Part shown: positions 16,814-28,653 of the stretch, in pieces
Numbering within the stretch: the stretch's first letter is position 1
Layout of the letters: every line of letters begins with the position of its first letter
Assembly: GCA_026706635.1 (NCBI GenBank)
Contig: JAPOYJ010000011.1
Span: forward strand, 62,001 to 126,000
DNA length: 64,000 nt
Source of the DNA: Gemmatimonadota bacterium
Lineage (GTDB): Bacteria > Gemmatimonadota > Gemmatimonadetes > Longimicrobiales > Gaopeijiaceae
Direction of reading: 5' to 3'
Notes under the pieces: generated by a model
What the model saw: only the letters and a program-made list of their open reading frames with translations
Databases searched by the model: none
Told to the model about the DNA's origin: nothing
Position numbers and translations under genes: made by a program

Positions 16814-18691
16814 ATGAGCCACGCCGCCGCTGAGCAGCACGATGTAGTCATCGTCGGCGGAGGAGGCGCCGGACTCCGCGCGGCGATCGCGATCGCGGAG
16901 GAGAACCCGGCCTTCTCGGTGGCCTGCGTCTCCAAGGTCTACCCGATGCGCAGCCACACCGTGACCGCGGAGGGGGGCGCGGCCGGCGTCATCAAGCCCA
17001 ACGACAGCCTCGAAGACCACATCTACGACACGATCAGCGGCGCCGACTGGCTCGCCGACCAGGACGCGGTCGAGTACTTCGTCCACCGCGCACCCGAGGA
17101 GATGATCCAGCTGGAGCACTGGGGCTGCCCCTGGAGCCGCATGCCCGACGGGAGCGTTGCTGTGCGTCCCTTCGGCGGCATGAAGATCGAGCGCACCTGG
17201 TTCGCGGCCGACAAGACCGGCTTCCACATGCTGCACTCGCTCTTCCAGACCACCCTGAAGTACGGCAACATCGTCCGCTACGACGAACACTTCGCGACGA
17301 AGCTGCTCCTCGACGACGCGGGGCGCTGCCGCGGGTGCGCCGCCATCGAGCTCAGGACGGGCGCGGTGAGGGCCGTGCTTGGCAAGTCGGTCATCATCTG
17401 CACCGGCGGCGCGGGCAAGGCCTTCCCCTTCACGACCAACGGCGCCATCAAGACCGGCGACGGGATGGCGATGGCCTACCGGGCGGGCGTGGCGCTCAAG
17501 GACATGGAGTTCATCCAGTACCATCCGACTGGCCTTCCCGGGACCGGAATCCTCATTACGGAAGCCTCGCGTGGCGAGGGCGGAATCCTCGTCAACAAGG
17601 ACGGTCGCCGCTACCTGGAGGACTACGATCTGGGCGAGGCGCTGGATGTGAGCGATCCGCGGCATCCGCAGAAGCGCGCGATGGAGCTGGGTCCGCGCGA
17701 CAAGCTGAGCCAGTGCTTCGTCAAGGAGATGTGGGCTGGCCGCACGATCAGGACCAAGGACGGCGATGCGGTCCACCTCGATCTGCGCCACCTCGGGGAA
17801 GCCAAGATCGACAGGAAGATCCCGTTCGTGCGCGAGCTGGCCAGGAACTACGCGGGCATCGACCCGGTGCACCAGCCCATTCCGGTGCGCCCGGTCGTGC
17901 ACTACGTAATGGGCGGAATCGACGTGAACGGCGAGTCGGCCACGGACATTGCCGGGCTCTACGCGGCGGGCGAATGCGCGTGCGTTTCGATCAACGGGGC
18001 GAACCGCCTAGGGTCGAATTCGCTCACCGAGCTCCTGGTCTTCGGGGCCCAGGCGGGGAGGAACGCGGCTCGTTTTGCCATGGATAATCCAGAGCTGGAG
18101 GTAGGCGGGCTTGAATCGCAGGCCAGGGACGAGGGCGAGCGGATCCGGCGAGCGTACTTCAGCGCCAACGCCAGGAGCGCGGGATCTGCGGGCGGAGGCG
18201 GCGCGGGCGAGCGAATTGCGGTGCTCAGGAACGAGCTTCACGAAGCGATGGAGGAGGGTGCGGGCATCTACCGGGATCGGGAGTCGCTCGAGAAGACGTG
18301 CGACAAGATCGCCGAGCTCAGGGAGCGCTACGCCAACGTCACCCTGGACGACCACACGAACGGCTTCAACACCGAGCTCACCGCCGCGCTGGAGCTCTCG
18401 TCGCTCCTCGACGTAGCCGAGACAATCGCTCACTCGGGCCGCGAGCGGACGGAATCGCGCGGATCGCACCAGCGCCTCGACCACCCGGAGCGCAACGACG
18501 ACGACTTCCTCGCCCATTCGCTGGCGTTTCGTGCCGAGGACGGCCGCACGCCCAGGATCGAGTACCGGCCCGTGACGATTACCCGGTGGCCGCCGGGGGC
18601 GCGCACCTACGGCGCGGACTCGGGGCTGAAGCGCGAAGCGGAGGGAAGCGGCGCGGGCGGCCCGTCGGCCGCAGACGGCAACAATGAGTAG
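16814..18691 (+). CDS. frdA: Fumarate reductase / succinate dehydrogenase flavoprotein subunit
   Basis: 625 residues. FAD-binding [15 protein letters not shown] at the N-terminus, the FAD-linking histidine motif [13 protein letters not shown], the substrate-site region [16 protein letters not shown], and [10 protein letters not shown] followed by [19 protein letters not shown]. It interconverts succinate and fumarate at the membrane. The partner FrdB matches the E. coli fumarate-reductase type, so I name the operon frd; in an aerobe it may run as succinate dehydrogenase. ATG 16814 is used; an 87-base extension lacks homology. First gene of a four-gene operon. Confidence 0.9.
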   Translation: MSHAAAEQHDVVIVGGGGAGLRAAIAIAEENPAFSVACVSKVYPMRSHTVTAEGGAAGVIKPNDSLEDHIYDTISGADWLADQDAVEYFVHRAPEEMIQLEHWGCPWSRMPDGSVAVRPFGGMKIERTWFAADKTGFHMLHSLFQTTLKYGNIVRYDEHFATKLLLDDAGRCRGCAAIELRTGAVRAVLGKSVIICTGGAGKAFPFTTNGAIKTGDGMAMAYRAGVALKDMEFIQYHPTGLPGTGILITEASRGEGGILVNKDGRRYLEDYDLGEALDVSDPRHPQKRAMELGPRDKLSQCFVKEMWAGRTIRTKDGDAVHLDLRHLGEAKIDRKIPFVRELARNYAGIDPVHQPIPVRPVVHYVMGGIDVNGESATDIAGLYAAGECACVSINGANRLGSNSLTELLVFGAQAGRNAARFAMDNPELEVGGLESQARDEGERIRRAYFSANARSAGSAGGGGAGERIAVLRNELHEAMEEGAGIYRDRESLEKTCDKIAELRERYANVTLDDHTNGFNTELTAALELSSLLDVAETIAHSGRERTESRGSHQRLDHPERNDDDFLAHSLAFRAEDGRTPRIEYRPVTITRWPPGARTYGADSGLKREAEGSGAGGPSAADGNNE

Positions 18692-18705
18692 CCCGAGGGG
18701 GTAGC

Positions 18706-19530
18706 ATGTCCAAGGAGCAAGCGTTGGAGTCCGCCGAGCACGCCGGATCCGGCGTGCGGGGCGCGGCTTCGCCTGAGGCGACCGCCGAACGGACCATCAC
18801 CCTGGAGCTCTTCCGCTACCACCCCGAGACCGACTCGGAACCTCGCTTTCAGTCGTACGAGGTGCCGTACAACGAAGACTGGGTGGTCCTGGACGCGATC
18901 AACTGGATCAAGGACCATGTGGACGGCACGGTGACGCACCGCTGGAGCTGCCGAATGGGGGTGTGTGGGAGCTGCGGAATGATGGTGAACGGCGAACCGG
19001 TGCTTACATGCGCGGCGTTTCTCAAGAGCTACTTCCCCTTTGCCGTCAGAGTCGAACCCCTGGTCAACTTCCCCGTGGAGCGCGACCTGGTCGTGTCGAT
19101 GGACGGCTTCATGGAGAAGCTCGAGGCCGTCAAGCCGTACATGATCCGAGATGACGTGAATGACACGTCAGGGGGCGAGTTCAGGCAGTCGCCCGCGGAG
19201 CTCGCGAAGTACAAGCAGTTCTCGATGTGCATCAACTGCATGCTCTGCTACGCGGCGTGCCCCGTGGTGGGCCACGAGGAGGAGTTCCTGGGGCCGGCTG
19301 CGCTCGCGCTCGGGCACCGCTACAACAAGGACTCGCGCGACCAGGGCTTCGCGGAACGCATGGACGTGATGCTCTCCGACGAGGCGATGTGGGGGTGCAC
19401 CTTCGTGGGCGAGTGCTCGGTGGTGTGCCCGAAGCATGTGGATCCGGCGGGCGCGATCCAGCAGGCGAAGGCGATGGGCGCGCAGGAGTACTTCAAGCGG
19501 TTCGTAATGCCGAAGGGGGCTGGCGCGTGA
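18706..19530 (+). CDS. frdB: Fumarate reductase / succinate dehydrogenase iron-sulfur subunit
   Basis: 274 residues. The [2Fe-2S] site is SCRMGVCGSCGMMVNG plus a later Cys (VLTCAAF), the [4Fe-4S] site CINCMLCYAACP, and the [3Fe-4S] site CTFVGECSVVCPKHVDP. NFPVERDLVVSMDGFMEKLEA and GPAALALGHRYNKDSRD follow E. coli FrdB closely. It carries electrons between the FrdA flavin and the membrane anchor. Start ATG follows GAGGGGG, 14 bases after frdA; its stop overlaps the frdC start. Confidence 0.9.
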   Translation: MSKEQALESAEHAGSGVRGAASPEATAERTITLELFRYHPETDSEPRFQSYEVPYNEDWVVLDAINWIKDHVDGTVTHRWSCRMGVCGSCGMMVNGEPVLTCAAFLKSYFPFAVRVEPLVNFPVERDLVVSMDGFMEKLEAVKPYMIRDDVNDTSGGEFRQSPAELAKYKQFSMCINCMLCYAACPVVGHEEEFLGPAALALGHRYNKDSRDQGFAERMDVMLSDEAMWGCTFVGECSVVCPKHVDPAGAIQQAKAMGAQEYFKRFVMPKGAGA

Positions 19531-19958
19531 GCGCTCGAACGGGTGGTTCCCGGGGCGGGAATGCGCCGATGAGCCAGGGCGGATACCGGCGCCCGCACCG
19601 GTGGGCGTGGTGGATGGAGCGGCCCGGGTACATGCGCTTCATGATTCGCGAGCTGACGAGCTTCTTCATGGCGGGGTACCTGGTGGTTTTCCTGGTAACG
19701 CTCTCCAAGGTTGGCGCCGGGGATGCGGCCTTCGCCGAGTGGGTCGACGCGCTGAGCGGCCCGGGGTGGGTGGCGGCCCACGTCGTTGCGCTCCTCGCCG
19801 CCGTGTGGCATGCGGTCACCTTCTTTGGCGCCGTCCCGCAGGCGATGCCGATCTTCCTGGGCGAGAGGCGGCTGTCCGCGCCGATCGCGATGATCGTCAT
19901 GGGGTACGGGCCGTGGCTGACCGTGAGCGCTGTCGTCGTGTGGTGGATCCTCCGATGA
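19527..19958 (+). CDS. frdC: Fumarate reductase membrane anchor subunit C
   Basis: 143 residues from GTG 19527, which overlaps the frdB stop (GTGA); ATG 19569 is an alternative. PHRWAWWMERPGYMRFMIREL is the FrdC signature near the N-terminus. Three hydrophobic segments follow, ending VSAVVVWWIL. It anchors the catalytic dimer and helps form the quinone site. It overlaps frdD by 4 bases, so all four subunits are tightly coupled. Confidence 0.85.
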   Translation: MSARTGGSRGGNAPMSQGGYRRPHRWAWWMERPGYMRFMIRELTSFFMAGYLVVFLVTLSKVGAGDAAFAEWVDALSGPGWVAAHVVALLAAVWHAVTFFGAVPQAMPIFLGERRLSAPIAMIVMGYGPWLTVSAVVVWWILR

Positions 19959-20347
19959 GCGGCAGCGACGGTCGGGGCGGGGGTCGGCGCGCGCGTCACT
20001 CCGGCGAGGCCTTCTGGTGGGCGCTCTTCTCGGCTGGCGGCGTGATGGCCGCGCTCTTCGTCCCGGCATTTGTGGTCGTGACCGGCTTCCTTCTGCCCGC
20101 CGGGGATCCCTCCGTGGCGGCGGCGCGCGCGGAGGCCTTCGGGCAGGCGGTCGGGTGTTGGCCGGTGAAGATCGCGCTGCTCGGCGTGATCGCGCTCTCA
20201 CTCTTTCACTGCGCGCACCGGATCCGCCACACCCTCATGGACTTCGGACTTCGCCGGTATTCGGGGCTCCTGAAGGTCCCGTGCTACGGGGGCGCGCTCG
20301 CCGCGAGCCTGTGGGCGGCGTGGGTGCTATGGGGGATCGCACCATAG
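19955..20347 (+). CDS. frdD: Fumarate reductase membrane anchor subunit D
   Basis: 130 residues, three membrane segments: FWWALFSAGGVMAALFVPAF, WPVKIALLGVIALSLFHCAH and a C-terminal LAASLWAAWVLWGIAP. AHRIRHTLMDFG is the conserved FrdD loop with the histidine and arginine near the quinone. It overlaps frdC. Its last 43 codons recur as a decayed copy ~1.4 kb downstream, beyond the CoA-transferase gene. Confidence 0.85.
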   Translation: MSGSDGRGGGRRARHSGEAFWWALFSAGGVMAALFVPAFVVVTGFLLPAGDPSVAAARAEAFGQAVGCWPVKIALLGVIALSLFHCAHRIRHTLMDFGLRRYSGLLKVPCYGGALAASLWAAWVLWGIAP

Positions 20348-20360
20348 GGACGGGCGTGAC

Positions 20361-21512
20361 GTGACGGACCAGCGCACCTTCGCTCCGCTGACAGGGGTAG
20401 CCGTCGCCGACTTCTCGCAGAATCTCGCTGGGCCGTACACCGCACAGATCCTAGGGGACCTCGGCGCGGACGTGATCAAGGTCGAGCCGCCGGGCGGCGA
20501 TCCCGCCAGGAGGTGGGGGCCTCCCTTTATCGGGGGGCAGAGCCACCTCTTCCAGGTGGCGAACCGCAATAAGCGGAGCGTCGTCCTGGACCTCAAGGAC
20601 GAGGGCGACCGGGTACGGGCGCTGGAGCTGGCGGCCGAGTCGGACGTCGTGATGCACTCGCTGCGCCGCGGAGCGCCGGAGCGGCTGGGAATCGACTACG
20701 AGAGCGTGCGCGCCCTGAACCCGGCGGCGATCTACCTGTCGGTGACAGCGCACGGCGACAGGGGGCCGCTGGCCGACGATCCCGGGTACGATCCGCTGAT
20801 GCAGGCGCGTTCGGGACTCATGTCGGTGACGGGTGACCCGAACGGACCGCCAGCGCGGGTCGGCACGTCGGTAGTCGATCTCGGAACCGGCGTGTGGGCG
20901 GCGCTGGCGGTCGTGGCCGCCCTCGCCGAACGCCGCGAGTCGGGGCGTGGATGCCGCATCGAGGCGTCGCTGCTCGACACCGCGCTGGCGTGGATGTCCT
21001 ACTACATCACGAGCTGCGCCGCCACCGGGGTCGCGCCCGAGCGGATGGGCAGCGCTCTCGCGATGATCGCGCCCTACGAGGCCTTCCCCACGAGCGACGG
21101 CCGCGTGATGATCGCCGCCGGATCCGACGCGGCCTTCCGGCGCCTCTCGGACGCCCTGGAGCTGGATCTGGCCGGAGACCCAGCCTACCGGGCGAACAGC
21201 AATCGGGTCGCCAGTCGCAAGCGTCTTGCCGAACTGATCTCCGAACGGACCCGCGCGCTCTCGACCGAGGCGCTGCTCCATCTGATGCGCGCGCACCGGG
21301 TTCCCGCCGCGCCGGTGCTCGGCGTCGACGAGGCGCTGCGCGATGCGCAGACGGTCGCCACCGGCATGATACGCCGCGCGCCGCACCCCTCGATCGAGGA
21401 GTACGTCGATGTGGCCATGCCGATCCGCTGGGACGGGCGCCGCACTGCGCTTCGGCGCTCTCCTCCCAAGGTCGGCGAGCACCAGGACGAGGTGTTCGGG
21501 CGCAAAATGTAA
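20361..21512 (+). CDS. CaiB/BaiF family III CoA-transferase
   Basis: 383 residues. LTGVAVADFSQNLAGPYTAQILGDLGADVIKVEPPGGDPAR is the family III N-terminal pattern; GRGCRIEASLLDTALAWMSYY and VPAAPVLGVDEALRD follow. The usual catalytic aspartate region is VGTSVVDLGTG. Members move CoA between carboxylic acids; the acids here are unknown. GTG start 13 bases after frdD, so it may be read with the frd operon. The stop codon (TAA) is supplied by the dispersed AT-rich element at 21508-21546, and a frdD fragment follows, so this gene sits between two frdD ends. Confidence 0.85.
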   Translation: MTDQRTFAPLTGVAVADFSQNLAGPYTAQILGDLGADVIKVEPPGGDPARRWGPPFIGGQSHLFQVANRNKRSVVLDLKDEGDRVRALELAAESDVVMHSLRRGAPERLGIDYESVRALNPAAIYLSVTAHGDRGPLADDPGYDPLMQARSGLMSVTGDPNGPPARVGTSVVDLGTGVWAALAVVAALAERRESGRGCRIEASLLDTALAWMSYYITSCAATGVAPERMGSALAMIAPYEAFPTSDGRVMIAAGSDAAFRRLSDALELDLAGDPAYRANSNRVASRKRLAELISERTRALSTEALLHLMRAHRVPAAPVLGVDEALRDAQTVATGMIRRAPHPSIEEYVDVAMPIRWDGRRTALRRSPPKVGEHQDEVFGRKM

Positions 21513-21546
21513 CCTCCGATTTACACAATGTAAACTGTGCTTTACT
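21508..21546. repeat. 21-bp-phased TGTAA dyad element, copy at CoA-transferase stop
   Basis: TGTAA-N8-TTACA at 21508-21525 and TGTAA-N8-TTACT at 21529-21546; the two units are exactly 21 bases apart. The first TGTAA contains the stop codon of the CoA-transferase gene. Confidence 0.6.
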
Positions 21547-21664
21547 GGTTTTTCGGACCGCGGAGTTCTGGGCGGCGCTGGTCGCCGCGAAATGACGGGG
21601 GGCGGCAGGCGGCACGGCGCACACGATCCGTCAGCGCCAGGGTGCGGCCTTCGCCGGTGGGTTG

Positions 21665-21795
21665 ACCGGATCCGCCACACCCTCATGGACTTCGGACCAT
21701 GCCGATGCTCGGGGCTCCTGAAGGTGCCGTCCTACGGCGCCGCGCTCGCCGCGAGCCTCTGGGCGGCGCTAGTGCTATGGGGAATACCGGGCTAG
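21665..21795 (+). pseudogene. Decayed duplicate of the frdD 3' end
   Basis: About 130 bases match 20217-20346 (end of frdD) with roughly 15-20 differences; the reading frame DRIRHTLMDFG through LAASLWAALVLWGI is preserved to a stop. There is no start region, so it cannot be a complete gene. The rest of the gap 21513-21933 holds the dyad element and no other gene I can support. It points to a duplication or insertion that placed the CoA-transferase between two frdD ends. Confidence 0.75.
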
Positions 21796-21933
21796 CTTGC
21801 CGCAGCCACGGGGCGGGCGGATGGCACGCTTGCGGAGACTCTGAAGGGCGTGCACAGCCCAGGGTAGGAAGACCTCCGATTTCACCGCCCGCCGAAGCAG
21901 TCCCAAGCCGAGCGAGGAGAGAGAGCGAACGAA

Positions 21934-22542
21934 ATGAAGAGAGTCAGATACTCGATCCTACTGGCCGTCGCCGCTGGCGCCCTGGCGTGCGACTCGACGG
22001 TTCCTCTCACCTTGGACCAGGCGACCGCCGTCGTGCGGATGGTGTTTCTCCTCTCCTACGGGCCCGACGGGGGCACGAGCGTGAAGGAGTGCCCGCTGGG
22101 CGGCGAGGCGAGGATCGCCTGGACGTCGGACCACAGGGAAAGCGGGGACACCACATGGTGGCGTCAGGACTTGGTCGTCACCCCGGACGGCTGTGAGATA
22201 GAGGCCGTTGGCGACACCCTCACTCTGGACGGAGATCCGAGCGTCGCCCTGAGATTTGAGGGGTGGGAGGTGGTGGGAGTGCCACTCGATGGCGGTGCCC
22301 GGGCCGGTTCGGGCGCCTCCTACGAAGGCGAGCTCACGGCAACGACGGCAACGGGCGCCGTGACGTGGCGGAGAAGCGACGGCAGCTCGGGTAGCTGCGA
22401 GGTGGACCTAGCCTTGGAGGCCCCGTTGCCTGCGGACACGTTGTCTGCGGACACGGACGAGGACGGTTTTGGGGACCTGACAGGACTCATCTGCGGGCAC
22501 GATGGCGTGATGCCGTTTCCCCTGATCACGGACGACGGCTAG
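21934..22542 (+). CDS. Lipoprotein of unknown function
   Basis: 202 residues. A short lipoprotein signal peptide (MKRVRYSILLAVAAGALAC) puts the lipidated Cys at 19; the mature part is acidic and mostly beta-like. The C-terminus has a D-rich segment (ADTDEDGFGDLTG) resembling a calcium-binding thrombospondin type 3 motif. GAGGAGAGAG precedes the ATG. Two cysteines (KECPLGG, TPDGCEIEA) might form a disulfide. No family recognised; probably outer-membrane or periplasmic. It is convergent with the permease gene. Confidence 0.6.
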   Translation: MKRVRYSILLAVAAGALACDSTVPLTLDQATAVVRMVFLLSYGPDGGTSVKECPLGGEARIAWTSDHRESGDTTWWRQDLVVTPDGCEIEAVGDTLTLDGDPSVALRFEGWEVVGVPLDGGARAGSGASYEGELTATTATGAVTWRRSDGSSGSCEVDLALEAPLPADTLSADTDEDGFGDLTGLICGHDGVMPFPLITDDG

Positions 22543-22551
22543 CACGCCCCC

Positions 22552-24345
22552 TCACGCCGATGGGGTCCCGGCCAAGTCGGCGACCCGCACGGTCACGACG
22601 TCGGTGTCGGCGTACTTGTGGTGCTGGACCGACGCCGCCAGATGGCGGAGAATTCGCAGCGAGAACTCGTCCGACACCGGGTCGGGGTCCATCTGGGCAC
22701 CGATCACGGCCATGTGGTCCTCGATGTTCCCCTCTCCCCCTGCGGCGAGGAACTCCAGTTCGGTGCTCGAACCGTCGCGCCGGGCGGTTAGCAGGAGTCT
22801 CCGCGGCGCAGGTGCGCCGTCTTCCGCGGCGGCGTCCGAGGCACCGTCGGAGTCCCCCTCGGTGTTCGACACCAGGAGCAGCAGCGTCTCCTCGGCGGCG
22901 AGCGCCACCCGGCGGGCGGTCTCGTCGCTCAGCTTCCCACGCCTCCCGAAGTCCTCGAGGAACCGTTGGATCCGAGGGAGCGCCTCCATCGCCAGCGGCG
23001 TCCGCATGCGCGCGCGCTTCCGGCCCGCGAGCTCGCCGAAGGCCGTCAGCCCCAGCGCGGCCATGCCTCCCGCCGTCATCCCGTTGCTGAGTAGCTCCTG
23101 CAGGACCGAAGGCAGCCCGTCGAGGGGAATCTGGCCGTACTGGCAGCCCACCCCGAACCAGAAGGAGAACCCGACTATCGTCGCCTTGCGGTAGTCCATT
23201 CCGTCCTGCACGACGATGCGCGTGCCCAGCATGAAGAGCAGGCTGATGATGGCGATGGCGTAGGCGCCGATCACGGGCTGCGGGATCGCGAGGAGGACCT
23301 GCGTGAACTTGGGCAGGAACGCCAGGGCGCAGAAGATCGCCCCGATCCAGACCCCCACGCGGCGCGAAGCGATGCCGGTGACCTCGGTGACCGACACGCT
23401 GCTCGAGTAGGTCGTGTTCGGTACCGTGCTGAGGAGCCCCGAGAGGAGATTCCCCAGCCCGTCCGCGGTCACCGCGCCCTGCACGGCCCGGTAGTCGGTG
23501 GCGCGCGGCTTGCGCCACGACACCCGCTGGATGCCAACGGCGTCGCCGATGGTCTCGATGGCCCCCACCAGCGTCACCAGCGTGAAGCCGGGCAACAGCA
23601 CCCAGAAGGCGGGGCCGAAGTCGAGCGAGAGCCCCGGCCACGATGCGACCGGCACCCCGATCCAGGACGCGGCAAAGAGCGCTTCGAAGCGCAGGATGTC
23701 CAGGAACCACGAGGCGATGCAGCCAGCTATGATCCCCGCAATCGGGCCGAAGAGCCGCACCGGCCCCTTGCCCAGCAGGACCACGATGAAGGTCACCACC
23801 AGCGTGACCAGCGCCGTGACCTGCCCGGTGAGCAGGGGGCTCCCCTCCGGCAGATCGTCGAGGAAGTCGAAGAGCAGCGGCATCACGGTGACCGAGATCA
23901 GCATGATGACCGTTCCGCCGACCGTCGGGGTCAGGATCCGGCGCAGCAGCGAGAGCCGTCGCGCAAGGATGAACTGGAAGACCGACGAGCCGATCACCAG
24001 CGAGGCGAGGAGGCCGGCGCCCCCCTGCTGGAGCGCGGCCACGGAGACCGCGATGAAGGCACCCGACGTGCCCATGCAGAGAATGTACCCAGCGCCGAAG
24101 GGCCCGACGCGGAGGACCTGGACGATCGTGACGGCGCCGCTGATTAGGAGGGCGGCGAAAGCCCCCCACGCGACATACCCCTCGTCCATGCCTGCCGCCC
24201 GGAAGACGATCGCGACGGTGAGCACAATCGCCCCGACCACCAGCGCCGAGAACTGGAGCGCGAGGGCTATCGCAAGCGAGCGAGGGGGGTTTTCGTCCGG
24301 CTCGTAGCGGACGCTATCGACGACCTGGGATGGGCTGGAGTCCAT
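22552..24345 (-). CDS. NCS2 nucleobase permease with C-terminal HATPase (RsbW-like) domain
   Basis: 597 residues. The first ~460 form a uracil/xanthine (NCS2) permease with about 12-14 membrane segments; the motif region TLVGAIETIGDAVGIQRVS and a following TADGLGNLLSGLLSTVPNT are typical. The last ~130 residues are soluble and look like an anti-sigma-type HATPase_c_2 domain: ARRVALAAEETLLLLV matches the N box, and FSLRILRHLAASVQHHKY the C-terminal helix. The substrate is probably a purine or pyrimidine base. The fused domain might sense nucleotide state or bind a partner; that is inference. Neighbouring genes do not fix the pathway. Confidence 0.8.
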   Translation of the reverse strand: MDSSPSQVVDSVRYEPDENPPRSLAIALALQFSALVVGAIVLTVAIVFRAAGMDEGYVAWGAFAALLISGAVTIVQVLRVGPFGAGYILCMGTSGAFIAVSVAALQQGGAGLLASLVIGSSVFQFILARRLSLLRRILTPTVGGTVIMLISVTVMPLLFDFLDDLPEGSPLLTGQVTALVTLVVTFIVVLLGKGPVRLFGPIAGIIAGCIASWFLDILRFEALFAASWIGVPVASWPGLSLDFGPAFWVLLPGFTLVTLVGAIETIGDAVGIQRVSWRKPRATDYRAVQGAVTADGLGNLLSGLLSTVPNTTYSSSVSVTEVTGIASRRVGVWIGAIFCALAFLPKFTQVLLAIPQPVIGAYAIAIISLLFMLGTRIVVQDGMDYRKATIVGFSFWFGVGCQYGQIPLDGLPSVLQELLSNGMTAGGMAALGLTAFGELAGRKRARMRTPLAMEALPRIQRFLEDFGRRGKLSDETARRVALAAEETLLLLVSNTEGDSDGASDAAAEDGAPAPRRLLLTARRDGSSTELEFLAAGGEGNIEDHMAVIGAQMDPDPVSDEFSLRILRHLAASVQHHKYADTDVVTVRVADLAGTPSA

Positions 24346-24558
24346 GGGCTCTACGGGGAGGCTCTCTCTTGGTGGGATCGGGCGGGGTAGCGGCGAAGCT
24401 CTCGCAACCTTTGCCGGGCGCTACTCTTGCGTCAAGCCGCACGGCGGTCTGTTGTTGGCGCGGCTCCGGTGCCATGCGTCCTTCGGCGGAGGTCTGTCCA
24501 CATACGGACTGCTAGGACTTGAGCGCGATCTGGCCTTGCCGTACCTTATCGGCCCGAC

Positions 24559-24631
24559 GCCCCCATCGTCTAGTGGCCTAGGATACCTGGTTCTCAGCCA
24601 GGAGACCGGGGTTCGATTCCCCGTGGGGGTA
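24559..24631 (+). tRNA. tRNA-Glu (CTC)
   Basis: Cloverleaf with acceptor GCCCCCA/TGGGGGT (terminal G-U), anticodon stem CCTGG/CCAGG enclosing loop TTCTCAG (anticodon CTC), and T-arm with TTCGATT. No CCA is encoded. Eleven bases before tRNA-Val. Confidence 0.95.
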
Positions 24632-24642
24632 CTTGGCACCGC

Positions 24643-24715
24643 GGTCGCTTAGCTCAGTTGGCAGAGCACTACGCTCACATCGTAGGGGTCGCTGGTTCGA
24701 GTCCAGCAGCGACCA
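24643..24715 (+). tRNA. tRNA-Val (CAC)
   Basis: Acceptor GGTCGCT/AGCGACC, D-arm AGCTCAGTTGGCAGAGC, anticodon stem CTACG/CGTAG around CTCACAT (anticodon CAC), T-loop TTCGAGT. No encoded CCA. Probably co-transcribed with tRNA-Glu. Confidence 0.95.
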
Positions 24716-24761
24716 TTTCAGGGTCCAGAGTCGTGCATGGGCAGGCCACGGCCACGAGCAT

Positions 24762-24777
24762 TGTAAATCGTGGATTA

Positions 24778-24779
<2 letters not shown>
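24762..24779. repeat. TGTAA dyad element, single unit at the lon stop
   Basis: TGTAA-N8-TTACT. Only one unit is present. On the minus strand it overlaps the lon stop codon (24778-24780). Confidence 0.45.
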
Positions 24780-27330
<2,551 letters not shown>

Positions 27331-27521
27331 GTCGCCGTAACCTCGCCGTCTTAGATTGTCTGTGGTGCGTCTCGCGGGTCGTCGCCTTCGCGATCCCCGC
27401 GGCGGTCTGTCCTTGCGACACTAGTATGGTGTCCGCGTCGCAATGCTGCCAGATGGCGACAGCGCATCGGCCTTATGACGTCGCGGGCGGCACCATGGGT
27501 TTTCGGCCAGGAGGTCAATCC

Positions 27522-28376
27522 ATGTCCTCAACCGGGGGCGGATCCGGAGCGGAGTACCGGATCCCGGCACATAGGCTGCCGAGCGGCTTCGTCGAGACGA
27601 TATCGCAGGCGCCGAGTCGCCCCTCGGAGCCTAGAGAGGCCGCCACCGTGGTGCTCCTGCGCGATGGGGACGAGGGACCGCAGGCGCTCCTCCTCCGGCG
27701 AAACCGCAGCGCCGGGTTCGTGCCCCGCGCGTGGGTCTTTCCGGGAGGGAGGGTGGATCCGGCCGACGGAGAGGACGCTCTCGCCGAGCGGTGGACGGGG
27801 CTCGGGCGCGAGGAGGCCGCCACGCGGCTGGCGCTTCCCCGGGATGCCAGTCCACCGGCGATCGCCTACTACGGGGCGGCAGTCCGGGAGGCGATCGAGG
27901 AGACTGGACTCTGGCCGGGCGTGACGCACGCAGGAGGCGCGTTGGGGTCCGACGCGGCGAAGGCGGGCCGGGAGCGCCTGCTGGACGAGGGTGCCACACT
28001 AGCCGAGGTGCTCGGCGAGATCGACGCTCGCCTGGACGGTGCCGCGCTCGAGTACATCGCCCACTGGGTGACTCCGGTCGCGGAACCCCGCCGCTACGAC
28101 ACCCGCTTCTTCGCGGCGAGGGTGCCCAGCGACGCGGTGGCGCATCACGACGAGCGCGAGATGACCGCCTCGGTTTGGCTCGCCCCCCAGGAGGCGCTCG
28201 CACGACACCGCGAAGGCCGCCTTCCCATGATCTTCCCGACGATCCGCACACTCGAGGGGCTGCGCGGCTTCGGCACTGTGGCCGAGCTGCTCGCGCACTT
28301 CCGGGGCCGTGCTATTCCACGTCAGCAGCCCGAGATCGTGCGCACCGCCGACGGGGTGGCGCTCCGGATGGAGTAG
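27522..28376 (+). CDS. NUDIX hydrolase, NUDT19-like
   Basis: 284 residues from ATG 27522, preceded by a textbook AGGAGGT seven bases upstream. The N-terminal AATVVLLRD and FVPRAWVFPGGRVDPAD fit the NUDT19/RP2p-type subgroup, where the Nudix box is interrupted: the glycine part (PGGRVD) is followed, after an insertion of ~50 residues, by AVREAIEETGLW with the metal-binding glutamates. Relatives hydrolyse CoA derivatives or nucleoside diphosphates; the substrate is not determined. It diverges from lon, with ~190 bases of shared upstream sequence. Confidence 0.82.
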   Translation: MSSTGGGSGAEYRIPAHRLPSGFVETISQAPSRPSEPREAATVVLLRDGDEGPQALLLRRNRSAGFVPRAWVFPGGRVDPADGEDALAERWTGLGREEAATRLALPRDASPPAIAYYGAAVREAIEETGLWPGVTHAGGALGSDAAKAGRERLLDEGATLAEVLGEIDARLDGAALEYIAHWVTPVAEPRRYDTRFFAARVPSDAVAHHDEREMTASVWLAPQEALARHREGRLPMIFPTIRTLEGLRGFGTVAELLAHFRGRAIPRQQPEIVRTADGVALRME

Positions 28377-28510
28377 CCCGCCGCGCAACTCCCGCAGGGG
28401 GTACCCCCTCGTCCTGGTGATCTGGGAGTGCGGGCCCCCTTGCACCCTTCGTGCTGCGAGGCGCTTTGCCACCTGGGCGCTTCGCCGGTATCAGTGCTCG
28501 TCCGGGCCTG

Positions 28511-28552
28511 TCCACGGACCGCCAGCGCTTCGCCGCTCTCGGTGCTCGCGCG
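28511..28552 (-). repeat. GAGCACCGAGAGCGGCGAAG repeat, inverted copy
   Basis: The 20-base core is exact on the minus strand at 28528-28547; TGTCCACGGA of the REP-like unit flanks it at 28510-28519. The wider gap 28377-28653 between the NUDIX and cyclophilin genes holds only this repeat tract and no gene I can support. Confidence 0.5.
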
Positions 28553-28653
28553 GGACAGCCCGCGACCGCCAGGTGTTGTCTTCGGCGGGGCTTATGCCCA
28601 GAATATCCCCGTCCTTCCGCCACCCCCTCACACCACCGATCCCGGAGCCAGCC

